DNA of 64,000 nucleotides from Misgurnus anguillicaudatus (taxonomy: Eukaryota > Chordata > Actinopteri > Cypriniformes > Cobitidae), in assembly GCF_027580225.2 (NCBI RefSeq), contig NC_073341.2, positions 9,024,001 to 9,088,000 on the forward strand. Direction: 5' to 3'. The position numbers and the translations under genes are program-made. The notes under the pieces are model-generated. The model did no database searches. It was not told where the DNA came from and saw nothing but the letters and a program-made list of their open reading frames with translations. Position 1 is the first letter of the stretch. Each line of letters begins with the position of its first letter. This document shows, piece by piece, positions 10,794 to 22,037 of this stretch.

Positions 10794-12039
10794 CTTTTAT
10801 AAATATGCAGTATGATTTTTTTAACCAAAATCAAAATTAAGTAATCAAATGAAAGAGCAATATGACAAGTAATGCTTCCACGCTGATACAATACAAATTA
10901 TGATTAAACAGTTACTTAATACTCCAAGGATGTTAGAGTATACAAATCCAAAAACACATTGTAAAATGTTACATTGAGATATTTCGGCCTGTCTATACTA
11001 TTTGGTTGATGTGCCCCAGTCATTTCTGTAATCCCATATATTTAACTATAGGCATTAACACATAATTCACAAGTTTTAGCTTACATGACAAAACATGCTT
11101 TGCAGTATGCCAATATTGACAGCTGATTTGAGTTTATTTTGTCATCGAATATATTATTCAAAAATGCATTTGTATTCAAAGGCAAAATAGAATGTGTGTG
11201 TGTGCGTGCATGCGTAGATAAATGTCTTCTTTGTTGTTTCATCTAAGTCCTACATTCACAAACAAACACGTCACTCCTACATTCACTTAAATATTTATAA
11301 ATATTCCTATTATTGTATTAACTATTCATTGATTTATAATTTAAAAGCTTTATACTTTGCACTTAAAAATCTTTCACCAATAAGAGATGTCAAGGGCTAT
11401 TTATTTTCAGTGAGTGTCAAATCCAGTCGCCCCTCTGAGGCTCAATTCCAAGAGGTCGAGTCCATGTTCAATATTCATGCTGTTTGGCTGTTGTGCGAGC
11501 AGCGCTATAGCAGGTCATGCTTAGCTGGTTCTGGCTGTCGTTCCACAATGAAAATGCATTGTACCCACTCTACTAGCCCCACTTATTGATTTATATCTTT
11601 ACCAAGTTATTTTCCCCTTAGACACACAAGCAAAAAAAACAAATCACACTCTTTGCATCTCCTTTGTCGTAGGTCAATGTAATGGCTACTGCAAAAGGGC
11701 AGAACATTCAATTATGTGCCCTGAAGTTAGTAGACATTTTTTATTGCATTGTCACATGACTTTCATTGCATTTCCGCACTAATTTATAATTACGGTAGTG
11801 CATACTGTAAAAAAATGTGAATAAAACAATGATATAATATTTAAAGACATGATGACAACTGCTTTTAAATAATGCAATGTTTTGCAAAAAAATATAAAAA
11901 CATTTATTTTAGTTGAGTACACTAGATTACAAATCTGACATTTATCACACAAAGTTCTGCCCCCAAAAAAGAAAAAGAACAAAAATGGGAAACCTTACTT
12001 AATATAAGAAGTCATTTATTTTCTAATTTGATCATTTTG
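10794..12039. other. Unassigned AT-rich sequence
   Basis: No inverted-repeat ends or coding frame with domain features. A short GT-rich run lies near 11192-11212. Open frames at 11329-11589 (plus) and 11779-11982 (minus) look random. Confidence 0.35.
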
Positions 12040-12480
12040 TTCAAGACTTTGGCTGAATTCATCACAGCTGAATTAAAACGCAGAAGAAAGAAACAAAAAA
12101 CTAAAAGAGAGAGCCTGCAGAGAGGACGTCAGAGTATGGAAAGGAAACATGTTTTCTTATAAGTCCAGTGAGTGACAAGAAAACCATTAACACACGCCGT
12201 CAGTGGAAGGGATTACGCCCACGCATGCTTGGCTATTATTCAGCCTAATTAAGTCTTTTGGCATGATTTCCCAAGAACAAAGCGAATAGGGGAGCAGAAA
12301 CAGCTTAATAGCTTTGGGGTGCCTGGATTCCAAGGAAGAGATATTAATATGCGCTTTCCTTTGTATGATTTTTTTTCAGAGTTTATTAATGCCCCCTTTT
12401 GACAAACCACAATATCTGATACAACTCCCAGAGTTACGGACTTCTAAAGCTCTAATGCAAGCCATGTGGTCTTTTAATCA
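12040..12480. other. Quiet block, candidate conserved noncoding DNA
   Basis: Balanced composition, no repeats, and several homeodomain-type cores such as CCTAATTAAG near 12244 and GATATTAATATG near 12341. The block ends where AT-rich repetitive sequence resumes. It resembles developmental enhancers in general character, but this is an impression. Confidence 0.3.
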
Positions 12481-12597
12481 GGGTTTTTTTTAGAAATCAT
12501 TAATTTTATCCTTCCTACTTGTTTCAGTATGACATATGAAGGTTAGTCAAGCTAAAACTGTTTACTGTAAAACAAGTAAAATGAAACTATATTTATA

Positions 12598-12905
12598 CAG
12601 TATATAAAGAGTTTGGTTCCAAAACGCAATACATCCATTTTGACAAATTTCGGTAAAAACGTGTTTTCTATACCAAGAAAGTGACAAGATGAAACCACTA
12701 TTTTCTGTTACAAACTTTCACATAGCATCTTTAGGTTATAATAACATAAAAAATTCAAATCCATAACTTGATTTTCAAAGATTTATTATAAAAACGAACA
12801 AAAAATCCACAAAATGCAATAAATCCATGACAAGTTTTTTTCCAAAATGCTATAAATTTATTCAATCAATATATAAATGTGCATTCATCTTTGCCATGAT
12901 ATATA
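12598..12905. repeat. Partial copy of the 18.8-19.8 kb inverted-repeat element
   Basis: It starts AGAGTTTGGTTCCAAAACGC and runs through blocks that reappear in reverse complement at about 19440-19760, including ACTATTTTCTGTTACAAACT and ATCCATAACTTGATTTTCAA. Only one half of the longer element is present, so this is a truncated or half-length copy. Confidence 0.65.
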
Positions 12906-12911
12906 CCTAAA

Positions 12912-12946
12912 GGTAGGTATACCACTTGACTAGTGGTATACCTACC
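12912..12946. repeat. Perfect 14-bp hairpin with 7-bp loop
   Basis: GGTAGGTATACCAC pairs exactly with GTGGTATACCTACC around a 7-base loop. It sits at the junction between the truncated repeat on its left and the palindromic element on its right, and part of it supplies the apparent left target duplication of that element. Confidence 0.75.
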
Positions 12947-13174
12947 CGTTCTCACCAAGATGCGTACACATGGCACGCAGTGTGATTATCGTGCAATAGA
13001 TACGCCAAATTCCGATTTTGCGTGCATATGATACGCCAGTCCTTCCCATTCACTTATATGGCGAATCGCTTCGTGTCGTTTTATTTATTGTTTTCTCATT
13101 TGTTTTCTGTTTTTTTTCCCATTGTCGCTTGGGTTTAGGGTTAGATTTCAGATTTGTTTAAGCAGGTTATTTAA

Positions 13175-13655
13175 CTCTCCGGCATTGATGAGATATCTCG
13201 TCAATTAAGAGAAAACGCTTCCCCGCCAATGACGAGATTTTCTGTCTTTCTGCAATACCGCTATTATCCACCAGGTGGCGCCCTTCCGCAACTTATACAA
13301 CCCGGAAGTAGCGCCTCACGTGAAAGAGAAAGAACTCCGTGTATGTTTTAAAGATCGCTCTGCATCTGATCTCTATCAAAAGTCCTTCACAAAAATGGAA
13401 TTATCTCAGCTTTTTGCTCAAAATTGGGTGTTTCTGAAGAAACCTACCCATGTTTGAGAGGTGATTACAAGAGAAGTAATGAAGGTAGGATGAAACATTT
13501 TTTTTTGTTTGAAAGCAGAGCGTCTGTTCTTTCATCTGATATATTGTTTGTTTATATATTTAAAGAAGAACATTTTCTGGAAGGCATTAAACTTTTGTGA
13601 AAATCATGAAAAATGCTGGCGCTGGCTGGCAACTTAAACGCTGGCGGGGAAAGAG
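13175..13655 (+). mobile_element. CTCF-motif MITE, copy 2 (plus orientation)
   Basis: Flanked by TTAA at 13171-13174 and 13656-13659. The ends are CTCTCCGGCATTGA and GCTGGCGGGGAAAGAG. It keeps the diverged palindrome TTGATGAGATATCTCGTCAA and a CTCF-like core at 13268-13281. A short plus-strand open frame (13275-13457) overlaps the family frame but is interrupted relative to other copies. It is inserted in palindromic copy C. Confidence 0.75.
13268..13281 (+). promoter_or_regulatory. CTCF-like core motif in MITE copy 2
   Basis: CCACCAGGTGGCGC matches CCASYAGRKGGCRS at every position. Orientation is plus, opposite to copy 1. Occupancy is inferred only. Confidence 0.5.
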
Positions 13656-14041
13656 TTAATATACAGGTTTCTCTATGCTTTTGTCTATATTTAAGCCATG
13701 GTCGCTTGGAGTTGGGGTTAGAGATGGAGTTTGGGTTAGGATGTCATTTTTATATAACAAAAAGTTGTTCTAACCCTAAACCCAAGCGACAATGGAAAAA
13801 AAACAGAAAACAAATGAGAAAACAATAAATAAAATGACACAAAACGATTCGCCATATAAGTGAATGGGAAGGACTGGTGTATCATATGCACGCAAAATCG
13901 GAATTTGGCGTATCTATTGCACGATAATCACACTGCGTGTCATTTGTACGCTTTTTGGTTGATAATGGGTTGGGTATACACTGATAAAAAATATACATTA
14001 ATGGCATTAATCAAAACACTTACTTTGTCTCGTCAATTAAA

Positions 14042-15045
14042 GGTGCTGTATGTAGTTTTCAGCGGCCTCTAGCGGAGATGTTTCAGATTGCAACCAATAC
14101 GTTTACAAGCGCGTGCTCGAACTCATGAGCGAGCACTCTGGGTAACGGCCAGACTGAGATACTCACCGGAGAAATTACCACACAACATGCTGGAAACTCA
14201 GGTAAACTCGAACTGCAACGTTAAATTGACTGCATTTAGCCTGTGTAATGTGGTGTTACATAGGTACATTTACGGTAAGATAACGAAAACGGTTAGTGAA
14301 CTACACTGAACAATTTCAGTATAACAGTAAAGCCCGGTATACACTGTGCGATTTTAAATAGTCCTTTAGGATTGTTGCTTGCCACACTGTGCAATCAATA
14401 TCGTAGTTTAGTCCATGTCACACTGTATAATCTCAGTTTCCATCAATGTCAGACTGTACGAGTTTAAAGACTTTTAAAAATCAGACGCATGCAAACAAAC
14501 GCGTCCGCAGTTTTACGTCATCGATCGACTACGGCTGGGCGAACACACGCTAAAGCGAAGGCTAGCAAACCGAAAAAACATCTAAAAAACTAAAGCACAT
14601 AATCGAAATATATTTTACATGCTTTGTAGTAATGTTAGCTTACCTTTCCAAAAGGATGAAAGCAAACTCCAGATCCGTTTTTATACCCAAAACAAAGCGG
14701 AGGTTTCTCCATAATTCAAATGTCCTGTCGATGTTAATCCGTGTTTTTGTCCGAAGTTGATCCGATTCACGTTTGGCCTTGCGAGCTTTAGCAGATAATT
14801 GTTTTTCTTCACAATATGTGGAGTTTGTGTTGAAGTCTGTGTTGTGCTGGAAGCAGGTCGTTTCTTAATGTTATCAGACATGTTGCAGTGCCGTCGCTGT
14901 TGAGTGCAAAGTTAGTCGAGGCGAGAGGCTCGGGAGCGCGCATGCAGGTGATGTCACTGGATTTCGCGCCAAATCCGACCCGGCACTTTCACATAAAAAT
15001 AATAATAAAAGGGATTAGTTTAAGTAGAAACACTATACAGAGCCT
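14042..15045. mobile_element. TTAA-target element with AGGTGCTGTATGTAG / AGGCTCTGTATAGTG ends
   Basis: TTAA flanks both ends (14038-14041 and 15046-15049). The 1004-bp interior is not a simple foldback and contains a segment near 14332 (CCCGGTATACACTGTGCG) that may be the end of another element. A minus-strand open frame at 14681-14881 has no recognisable domain. A piggyBac/Kolobok-type target with a non-autonomous body is the best fit. Confidence 0.55.
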
Positions 15046-15147
15046 TTAAGAGAAAACATTTGCATGAAAACAACGTGTTCCTGGTGGGTTTTTATGTTAA
15101 TCTGCACTTACCCAATTTATAAAAAAAAACTGAAGCAAAAAATTATT

Positions 15148-15262
15148 TGGTAACACTTTACAATAAGGTTCATTAGTTAACATTAGTTAACTACATCATT
15201 AGTTAACATGAACTTATACTGAACTGCACTTATACAGCATTGTTAATGTTAATTTAAAAAAA
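15148..15262. repeat. GTAACACTTTACAATAAGG-type dispersed repeat
   Basis: The segment starting TTGGTAACACTTTACAATAA and continuing through repeated GTTAAC/TTAGTTAAC words is a motif I recognise as abundant in teleost genomes, usually as the end of a small DNA transposon. Only one end is evident here. Confidence 0.55.
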
Positions 15263-15400
15263 AGTAGTAACTAAGTTATGGTCTGGCAAAGCTTCCTAGA
15301 CAAATCATGTCCAAAGGGGAGTCACCAACGGACATCTCTCAAATGCCTCTGTGTCCAATTGGATAGACCTAAAACCAATCAAAGCGAAGAAGGAGATGAC

Positions 15401-15890
15401 CTACTACCCAGTGTCACGAAATTCGTTATATAGTCCCGTAAATGTTTTATTCTTTTATCGTGATGTTATCACGAATTTCCGCGTATTTTCGTGATTGTAT
15501 AATGAATTCCTGTTTTGTGTGATTATCACGTATTGGTTACTCAACTGTTTTGTCCTATTTTCTTACCATTGTCACTTCGGTTTAGGGTTAGATTGACATA
15601 AAATGACATCCCTACCCAAACCCAACTCTAACCCTAACACCAGGCAACATATAAAAAAATAGTATAAACCCATACATAAAGTGACATTCTAATCCAAGCA
15701 CCAAATCTAACACTAAACTGAAGCGATAATGGTTTGAAAATAGGAAAAAGCAGTCTAGTAACCAATACGTGATAATCACACGAAAACAGGAATTCGTTAC
15801 ACAATCACGAAAAAACGCAGAAATTTGTGATAATATCATGAAAAAAGAATACAAAATTTATGTGACTATATAACGAAACCTCGTGAGACT
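15401..15890. mobile_element. Long palindromic element, copy B, with 9-bp TSD
   Basis: Same family as copy A: ATATAGTCCCGTAA, TATCACGAATTTCC, TTACTCAACTG and GTCACTTCGGTTTAGGG on the left, with the complement on the right ending CGTGAGACT. GGAGATGAC flanks both ends exactly (15392-15400 and 15891-15899), a 9-bp duplication. Two copies with 8-9 bp duplications support transposition rather than simple hairpin formation. Confidence 0.75.
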
Positions 15891-16024
15891 GGAGATGACG
15901 GATGCAGAGCTATATCAGACTTTTGCCAGATCCAGCCGGTAAGACAGCAATAACATCTTTTTAGATATGAAGGCTTTGAGTATTGTTCTGTTAAGGGTTT
16001 ATAAGCAAAGAAAAAATATAGATA

Positions 16025-16223
16025 GGATGAAAGTTTTTTTTCCCATTTTTGGTTTGTTTATTGTTTGTTTGTAAGCAGAAGGTCTGTTCTTTCATTTGAT
16101 ATATATGTGTATATTTATATGTTTTAAGAAGAAAATTTTCCTGGAAGGAATTTGTGAAACTTTTGGGGAAAATCACAAAAAAAAAACGGGCAACTTTTCA
16201 AAAAAAGGCTGGCGGGGAATGAG
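16025..16223 (+). repeat. Truncated CTCF-motif MITE (3' part only)
   Basis: It shares the AAGCAGAAGGTCTGTTCTTT segment, the fragment AAGAAGAAAATTTTCCTGGA and the terminal GGCTGGCGGGGAATGAG, ending at TTAA (16224-16227). The half that would carry the CTCF-like core is missing. Confidence 0.65.
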
Positions 16224-16269
16224 TTAATTTTTTGCAACACATTTATCTTTGCATTTATGATTGATAATG

Positions 16270-16480
16270 AATCTTTACTCCAAAAAATGCTGGGCTATTT
16301 TCAACTCATCGTTGGGTCAAAAGAGGACCGACCTAACCCATTGGGCTGTATTTTAACCTTTGCTGGATTGTTTTAACCCAAAATGCTGAGTTGTTTCAAC
16401 TCATTGTTGGGTCAAATATAAACATTTTCTGGGTTAATTTAACACAATGCCTGGGTTGTTCCATTTTGACCCAATGCGTA
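16270..16480. repeat. Degenerate tandem repeat of TTGGGTCAA / AACCCA words
   Basis: Repeated variants of TTTCAACTCATTGTTGGGTC and AACCCAAAATGCTGAGTTGT alternate through about 200 bp. This is a minisatellite-like array of a type frequent in cyprinids. The units are too diverged to give an exact copy number by eye. Confidence 0.6.
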
Positions 16481-16899
16481 TGGATAGTTTGTCATCAAGA
16501 CACAAAGACCTTTACTGTTAAACTTAAACGGCATGTCAAACACGTGTCTTTCACATGTGTGAAATGCATAGTTGGATTGTTTGTTGTCAAGTCAAGCACA
16601 TTTAGTTTTTCTGTTAAACCATTATATTTTAACAGTTTATACATTTTTCTCCTCTGCAATGCTAAAAACGATTTAAAATAAAAAATATTAAATATTGGGA
16701 GCTTTGATCATTTTTACAATATTATTAAAACTTTATTGTTAATATAATGTTTTTTATTGTGTATATTTTATTCATTTATTGATTCCAAAATTGTACGATT
16801 GATTATTGTAGAGCAATCCCATCTGTTCAAGAGCACATATTTGTTATGGTGGTGTGTGTCACATGATGATGTCATAACATCTATATGACTGTCACACCC

Positions 16900-17240
16900 C
16901 TGTCTCTAAAATTGACCTCATAATGGTGCCTACTGGGAAAATCAATAGAATGATGTAGTTAATTTGCTTGAAATGATACTGCTGTGTCAAACAATAGACA
17001 AAGAGCGAAGTAAATCCCACCTGCATAATACATCATGAGTGAAAGAGCTTCCTCATGCCACTGGGGTAAAAGTGACATCTTGAATAAATCCTCCGTATCT
17101 TTCTCAGCCCATTAGACATGAAGCCCCTGTGAGCAGACACATGATCTTGAATCTGACAGAGCAGATATGATGAGATGCGTCTAATGGAGCAGAACAGCAA
17201 AGACCTCAAGAGACTTTAAGCAGTCACATGACTGATTGGT
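16900..17240. other. Quiet block, candidate conserved noncoding DNA
   Basis: Non-repetitive, balanced composition with no open frame bounded by splice sites, lying between two degenerate MITE copies. It is listed because it contrasts with the flanks; conservation is untested. Confidence 0.25.
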
Positions 17241-17293
17241 TTATATTGTCAGATTGTGTATGTTGTACACAGTGATCAGGCCAAGGGCGTTTC

Positions 17294-17537
17294 ATTCATT
17301 CCCCACCAGCCTTTTTTTTTTAAGTTGCCCGCCAGCATTTTTTTTTTCACCAAATGCCTTCCAGGAAAATGTTCTTCTATAAATATATATACATACAAAT
17401 ATATCAAATGAACATAACCTCTTAAATATGGGTTTCTTCAAAAATACCAAATTTTAAGCAAAAACCTAAAATATAATTGCATTTTTGTAAAGGAATTTTG
17501 TTAGATATTAGATTCAGAATGATTATCAAAACATACA
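17294..17537 (-). repeat. Degenerate CTCF-motif MITE fragment
   Basis: It begins CATTCCCCACCAGCC and retains GCCTTCCAGGAAAATGTTCT and a diverged form of the central frame. The half carrying the CTCF-like core has been replaced by the element at 17538. It is an old, heavily mutated copy. Confidence 0.55.
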
Positions 17538-17991
17538 GGGCCCCCTCATAATCGGTCCTCATTTATGTCCAAGAGACTCAATAATAATCTTTTACATTTC
17601 AATCCTTTAATCTTTCATATTTAAAAGCTTTTTTGTACTGCTGCGCATTCAGGTATGTGATAAGAAAACCCGCGTTGTCCTCCCGTTTATAGGCGCATAT
17701 TACTAACACGCTCTTTAAATAACAAAAAAACATATTGCGCCATTGACTTTAGACTTCAGACCAGGTTTTTGTTGGTCTATTCTAGTTGTCTCAAAATAGC
17801 AATGCGCCAACAATACGCCTAAACACACCTAAACACACTTCGTTTTCAGACCAGAACGCCCATGGGCACAAAATTGGGCACAAATGCATTTGCTAACAAG
17901 TGGCGCTAAACATTAAAATGATAATTGTGCCAGTTTGAAACTAGCAAAATACACTTGCGTCGTGCATTGCACCGGGTGTATGATAGAGCCC
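17538..17991. mobile_element. GGGCC-ended DNA element (probable PIF/Harbinger type)
   Basis: The right end read inward is GGGCTCTATCATACACCCGG and the left end is GGGCCCCCTCATAATCGG, an imperfect terminal repeat. The interior carries GCGCC-rich words such as CAATGCGCCAACAATACGCC. I recognise this layout from cyprinid repeats. The target duplication is unclear. Confidence 0.45.
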
Positions 17992-18329
17992 ACAGATTTG
18001 AAACTGTTGTTAAATTAGTTTAAAACCCATGTCTCTTTTATGGTACAAATGAGAGGATTTCCTAAAATCTTTGCACAATCTCTTATGGCCTGCAATTTAA
18101 TTGTACTGTAGCTTGCATGCGCTCCGGCATGTTTTGTTTATGCAGTTTTTCTTCAATTATCTTGTGAATCTATGCACATAGGGCAAAATTGTCACCATGT
18201 GGATAAACTAAAAATAAAATGTGCATGTGCGACCTGCATCAATGAACTTTATTTATCCGTTAGGAACTTCATTTGTTTTGAGCATCAGTGCATGTACAAT
18301 CCCACAACTCAGCATGATCCACATGATCC

Positions 18330-18411
18330 AACCCACACACAGACACACAGACACACCCACACACACCCAACACACACACACCCACAAACACATACCCACA
18401 AACATATAGTC
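18330..18411. repeat. Interrupted (CA)n microsatellite
   Basis: CA repeats with CCCA and GACA interruptions. It generates several spurious open frames on both strands, rich in Thr/His or Cys/Val. Confidence 0.85.
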
Positions 18412-18810
18412 AAACAGTAAATAGTTACCAGTAAATAGCAGCATAAATATAAGTAGTGACCAAAGCTTGTAAAATACAGTAAATAAATACATGATAAATA
18501 AGCATTAAAAATAGTAAGCATTAGGCATAAAAATCAAACAGCTAAAATATAAAATGTACCATTCATCATTCATTCATAATTCTAATAGATGTAGGCACAA
18601 AACTTGTCATGGCTCTCTTGGTTCTGGATACAAGTGATCTATATCTCAGGCCTGAAGGTAAGAGACAGTAGTGACAGCATGTACCATTTTGATAAAGACA
18701 TTGCACTGTACAATGCACACATACACATTCACAAATAATTTGTGATTTCAGGAGCTCAGGGTAGTTACATAACATACAGTATGTACATAAATAAAAGAAA
18801 TTAAAAAATA

Positions 18811-19769
18811 TATGAAGAGTTTGGTTCCAAAACGCGATAAACATGAGTTACTGCCAAAATCAGTATTATATTAGGTCAGTAGTTAAAAGTAAATTCATAA
18901 TTTTACGCAAAATCCAATATCCGCCGTGTTATTCTGTCATCTTTTCTCCCTTTTTCCCAAAATGCGATAAATGCCACTCCTCCTTTTTTACAGAACACAA
19001 TAAATCCATTACAGAAATTACAGCCCACCATTCACGCAATGTAAACAAACAATGGCGGCGCGCTGAGTGCACGGAGCAGTTTTCCTCATCTACTTTGTAC
19101 TTCGTGATCAACAAACAAAACAAAATAATACTTTAATGGCATTGATAAACCTGTGGTTGTTTTCTGTGATGGGAAAGAAACGCCATCAACATCTAATAAT
19201 TTACGCGAAGCACTCGGGACAAGCATCAACTTTCTCATGCTAACACATTGACCCCAGTGGATCTTATGAAAAACTTTACATTATTTTACTCAAAGTCAAT
19301 CGAGCAGGACCAAAAACATTTTACAGCTGATCGCTGTGAAAAATGCTAAGCGACGATGTCAAGTATAACCGCAGCAATGACAGTGTTGACAAAGTAAGTA
19401 TTTTGATTAATGACATTACTGTTTATTTTTTAGTCAGTGTGTACAACTGTTCAACTAAATCAATATAAAATGGCAAAGATAAATGCACATTTATACATTG
19501 AATTAATAGATTTCTAGCATTTTGAAACAAAAACTGTCACTGATTTATTGCATTTTGTGGAAAAAATAATTTGTTTTTATAATAAATCTTTGAAAATCAA
19601 GTTATGGATTTGAATTTTTAATGTTATTATAACCTAAAAAGATGCTATGTGAAAGTTTGTAACAGAAAATAGTGGTTTTCATCATGTCACTTTCTTGGTA
19701 TAAAAAAACAAGTTTTTACCAAAATTTGACAAAATGGATTTATTGCGTTTTGGAACCAAACTATTCATA
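18811..19769. mobile_element. Inverted-repeat element with GAGTTTGGTTCCAAAACGC ends
   Basis: It starts TATGAAGAGTTTGGTTCCAA and ends with the complement TTGGAACCAAACTATTCATA. The words GCGATAAA and TTTATTGC recur along both arms. Length is about 960 bp. A separate half-length copy is at 12598-12905. Open frames at 18843-19136 (plus) and 18929-19123 (minus) have no domain features. The superfamily is not assigned. Confidence 0.6.
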
Positions 19770-20159
19770 TATTTGTACATTAAAACAAGAAAAAGTTCAA
19801 GCATACATGAGTGCAATTTACATGGTTTTGTTTTGTAATATTATTGAGTACAGGTAAACGTACCACCCACAGATATTAGTACAGTTAGGATTAACCTTTC
19901 ATGGATAAGCTCAAATAAAATACGTCTAGGCATTTTGCCTAAATGTAATTATACACTGTATACAGTACAAGCCTAAGGCGTATAGGCTTGTGGAGGGCTA
20001 CTGTATGCACTGCTTAGAATTGTTATGTTTACTTAGTCAGATGTTTATTTAAATGAAAGAGTAGAGGACATACTGTATCAAATGGTTTCTAAGAGTTTGG
20101 AGAAATATTTTATAATTTAAATGAGTATTGAGTGAATGAAGCTAATAATAGCTTAACCT

Positions 20160-20760
20160 ATGCATTCGCTGTGGCTTTCCTACCACTGTTAAAGAATAAT
20201 GCTTGATGCAGCACATTAAACAGTTGCGGTGGAATCACCGTCTCGGCTAGCCTTTAAGCATGCGAAATGGGCTGAAAAGCACTCACACCAATAATGTCAG
20301 CAGACTCTGGATCCATAGGCTGCCACCCCAGCACATACATTTTTAATTTCCCCTGTAATTTTCTAGATCTCTTTCTCATTCTTTTGCCCAGGCTGCTGTT
20401 TAGAGCCTAATTATCCTTTACCTTCTTTTCCAGACTCCCTTAAATGTGATAAAAAGCAGTCACTTCCAAAGCAAACTAGTTCTTAATTTTCCCTGACAGG
20501 CTCCTTTAAACATGTGGACAGAATGCACGGCCTAATTGAAAGCACATTCCTATTCCAAACAAATTAAGCACAATTAAGCCCTCTGAGTTATGAGTATCTA
20601 TCATGATGAGATGTTTTTGTAAAAATCACCACATTTAGATCAAAGTCGGCCAACCCTTTCCTTAATAGCCTCATTAGACTCCTCTGCAATGGGCTTCATA
20701 AATACAGGGCCAGCCAGTTTCATTTGGGAATTACTCTAAAAGACGACCCTAAAACTAATC
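20160..20760. other. Quiet block, candidate conserved noncoding DNA (homeodomain-core rich)
   Basis: Non-repetitive sequence with several TAAT-type cores: CTAATTATCC near 20407, CCTAATTGAAAG near 20532, and AAATTAAGCACAATTAAGCC near 20561. There is no splice-bounded frame and no repeat. Among the quiet blocks here this one looks most like a developmental enhancer or deeply conserved element, judged by composition and motif clustering only. Confidence 0.35.
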
Positions 20761-21284
20761 GTTTCCACATTTCCATAAAAGTTTCATCTGTTTTAGGTAG
20801 AAACAAAATGAGATTTTTCTTTGTCTCATCGTGGCATATAATTTAAGGGCTGTTTTATCAACACAATGATTTAGTTAGCCGTTCGAGACCACTAGGATGT
20901 CGCTAAAACGGCAAGATGAAAATGGAAAAAGAAAGGAACGCAAACATTCCTAGCAAGCCGTTACAACGACCTCTGCTCATCATCAAGAATAAAGGCAAAC
21001 AAATCAGTCGTATCGCAACATCAGCGCAAAACTTTTGTATGGTTTAAAGCAGTGGTTCCCAACCTTTTTAGCCCCAAGTACCCCCACAGCCCTATCAGTA
21101 AGGCTCAAGTACCCCTTCATCGAAACTAAACCAAAGTTGTGTTTTAAAGACAAATAATTAGTAATATTAATTAATTAATTGATTTTAAACATTAAAGTAA
21201 AAAGCACTGACTGATGAAGCATGTTTATTTTAACAAACCACTATCATTGCGATCAGTGTTTGCATTTTATCAGCTCATTTGCAT

Positions 21285-21453
21285 TTTAAAGACACGCCCA
21301 AAAAATGGCACATTTTGCTCAAGCCTACAAAATGAATTTTGACATGCTATAATTAATTATCTGTAGGGTGTTTTGAGGTAAAACTTCACATATGGACTGT
21401 GGGAACGCCAAAGACTTATTTTACAAATTTAAAAATTTCATCATATGACCCCT
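21285..21453. repeat. Fragment of the AGGGG(C/T)CATG TTAA family
   Basis: It contains TTAAAGACACGCCC, the ATGGCACATTTTGC word and a terminal CATATGACCCCTTTAA, matching in reverse the family seen complete at 42353-42891. Only about 170 bp remain, nested in the hAT element. Confidence 0.55.
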
Positions 21454-21457
21454 TTAA

Positions 21458-22037
21458 GGGCCAGATACTAACAGCTTACGCAAGCCATCATTTTGGCGTT
21501 AAATAACGACTGAACTTACTAAAGACACGCAGTAGATATTTAGCTCTGAAAATGTGTTATTTTTGCGACCTTATTGCATATGCATTTGTGGAAGTTTTCC
21601 TACATTAACATTAATGCGAGGAGAGTATTAAATTTTGCCAGAGGAACATACTTTAAAAAAATATATATATAGTTTGCCAAGCCATGCTATGTTTAATTTG
21701 CTGGAGAAAAGAGGAGGAGAAGTCACGAGAAGTCGTCAAATCAGGTATTTCAAAACCTCTTTTACCCGTCATCTTTCGTCCTCTGGTTCTTAGTGTACTT
21801 TTACTTAGCTGGAATTTCACACTCCGCAGTCCGCATTTTCATTGCGATGTCCTGCCGAGGTCTCTTATTTGTGTCCCTGTACTAATTTGCGCTGCTCTTA
21901 TAGATTGCAATGGCATTATGGAAATATGTCATTAATGTGCCTATGTATTTTATTTGCGCCTTTGTAGTAAATCACACGCAAATTTTCCACTCCGGTTATT
22001 TGGAATTGATCTCTCACGTCCTTTTTAGTAAATGCCC
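21458..22037. mobile_element. GGGCCAGAT-ended element with TAA flanks
   Basis: It starts GGGCCAGATACTAACAG and ends TTTTTAGTAAATGCCC. TAA flanks both sides (21455-21457 and 22038-22040). A related copy in the opposite orientation lies at 40234-40985, sharing the CATCATTTTGGCGTTAAATA block. This is a PIF/Harbinger-like pattern, nested in the 21050-22604 hAT. Confidence 0.55.

Larger units (their letters stand above)
12942..13972. mobile_element. Palindromic element, copy C, interrupted by a CTCF-motif MITE
   Basis: The left arm begins CTACCCGTTCTCACC and includes ACACTGCGTG-type sequence, TGATTATCGTGCAATAGATA and GTCGCTTGGGTTTAGGG; the complement is found in the right arm (about 13760-13970). 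GGTATAC flanks both ends (12935-12941, 13973-13979). The plan of terminal TCACC, long arms and a GTCGCTT-GGGTTAG centre parallels copies A and B, but the arm sequences differ, so it is a sister family. The MITE at 13175-13655 is inserted near the loop. Confidence 0.6.

Noticed and set aside
15612..15854. Phe-rich minus-strand frame in palindromic copy B
   Set aside because: It is a translation of the AT-rich arm of a non-autonomous element.
18172..18521. Cys/Val- and Thr/His-rich frames
   Set aside because: They are generated by the interrupted CA repeat.
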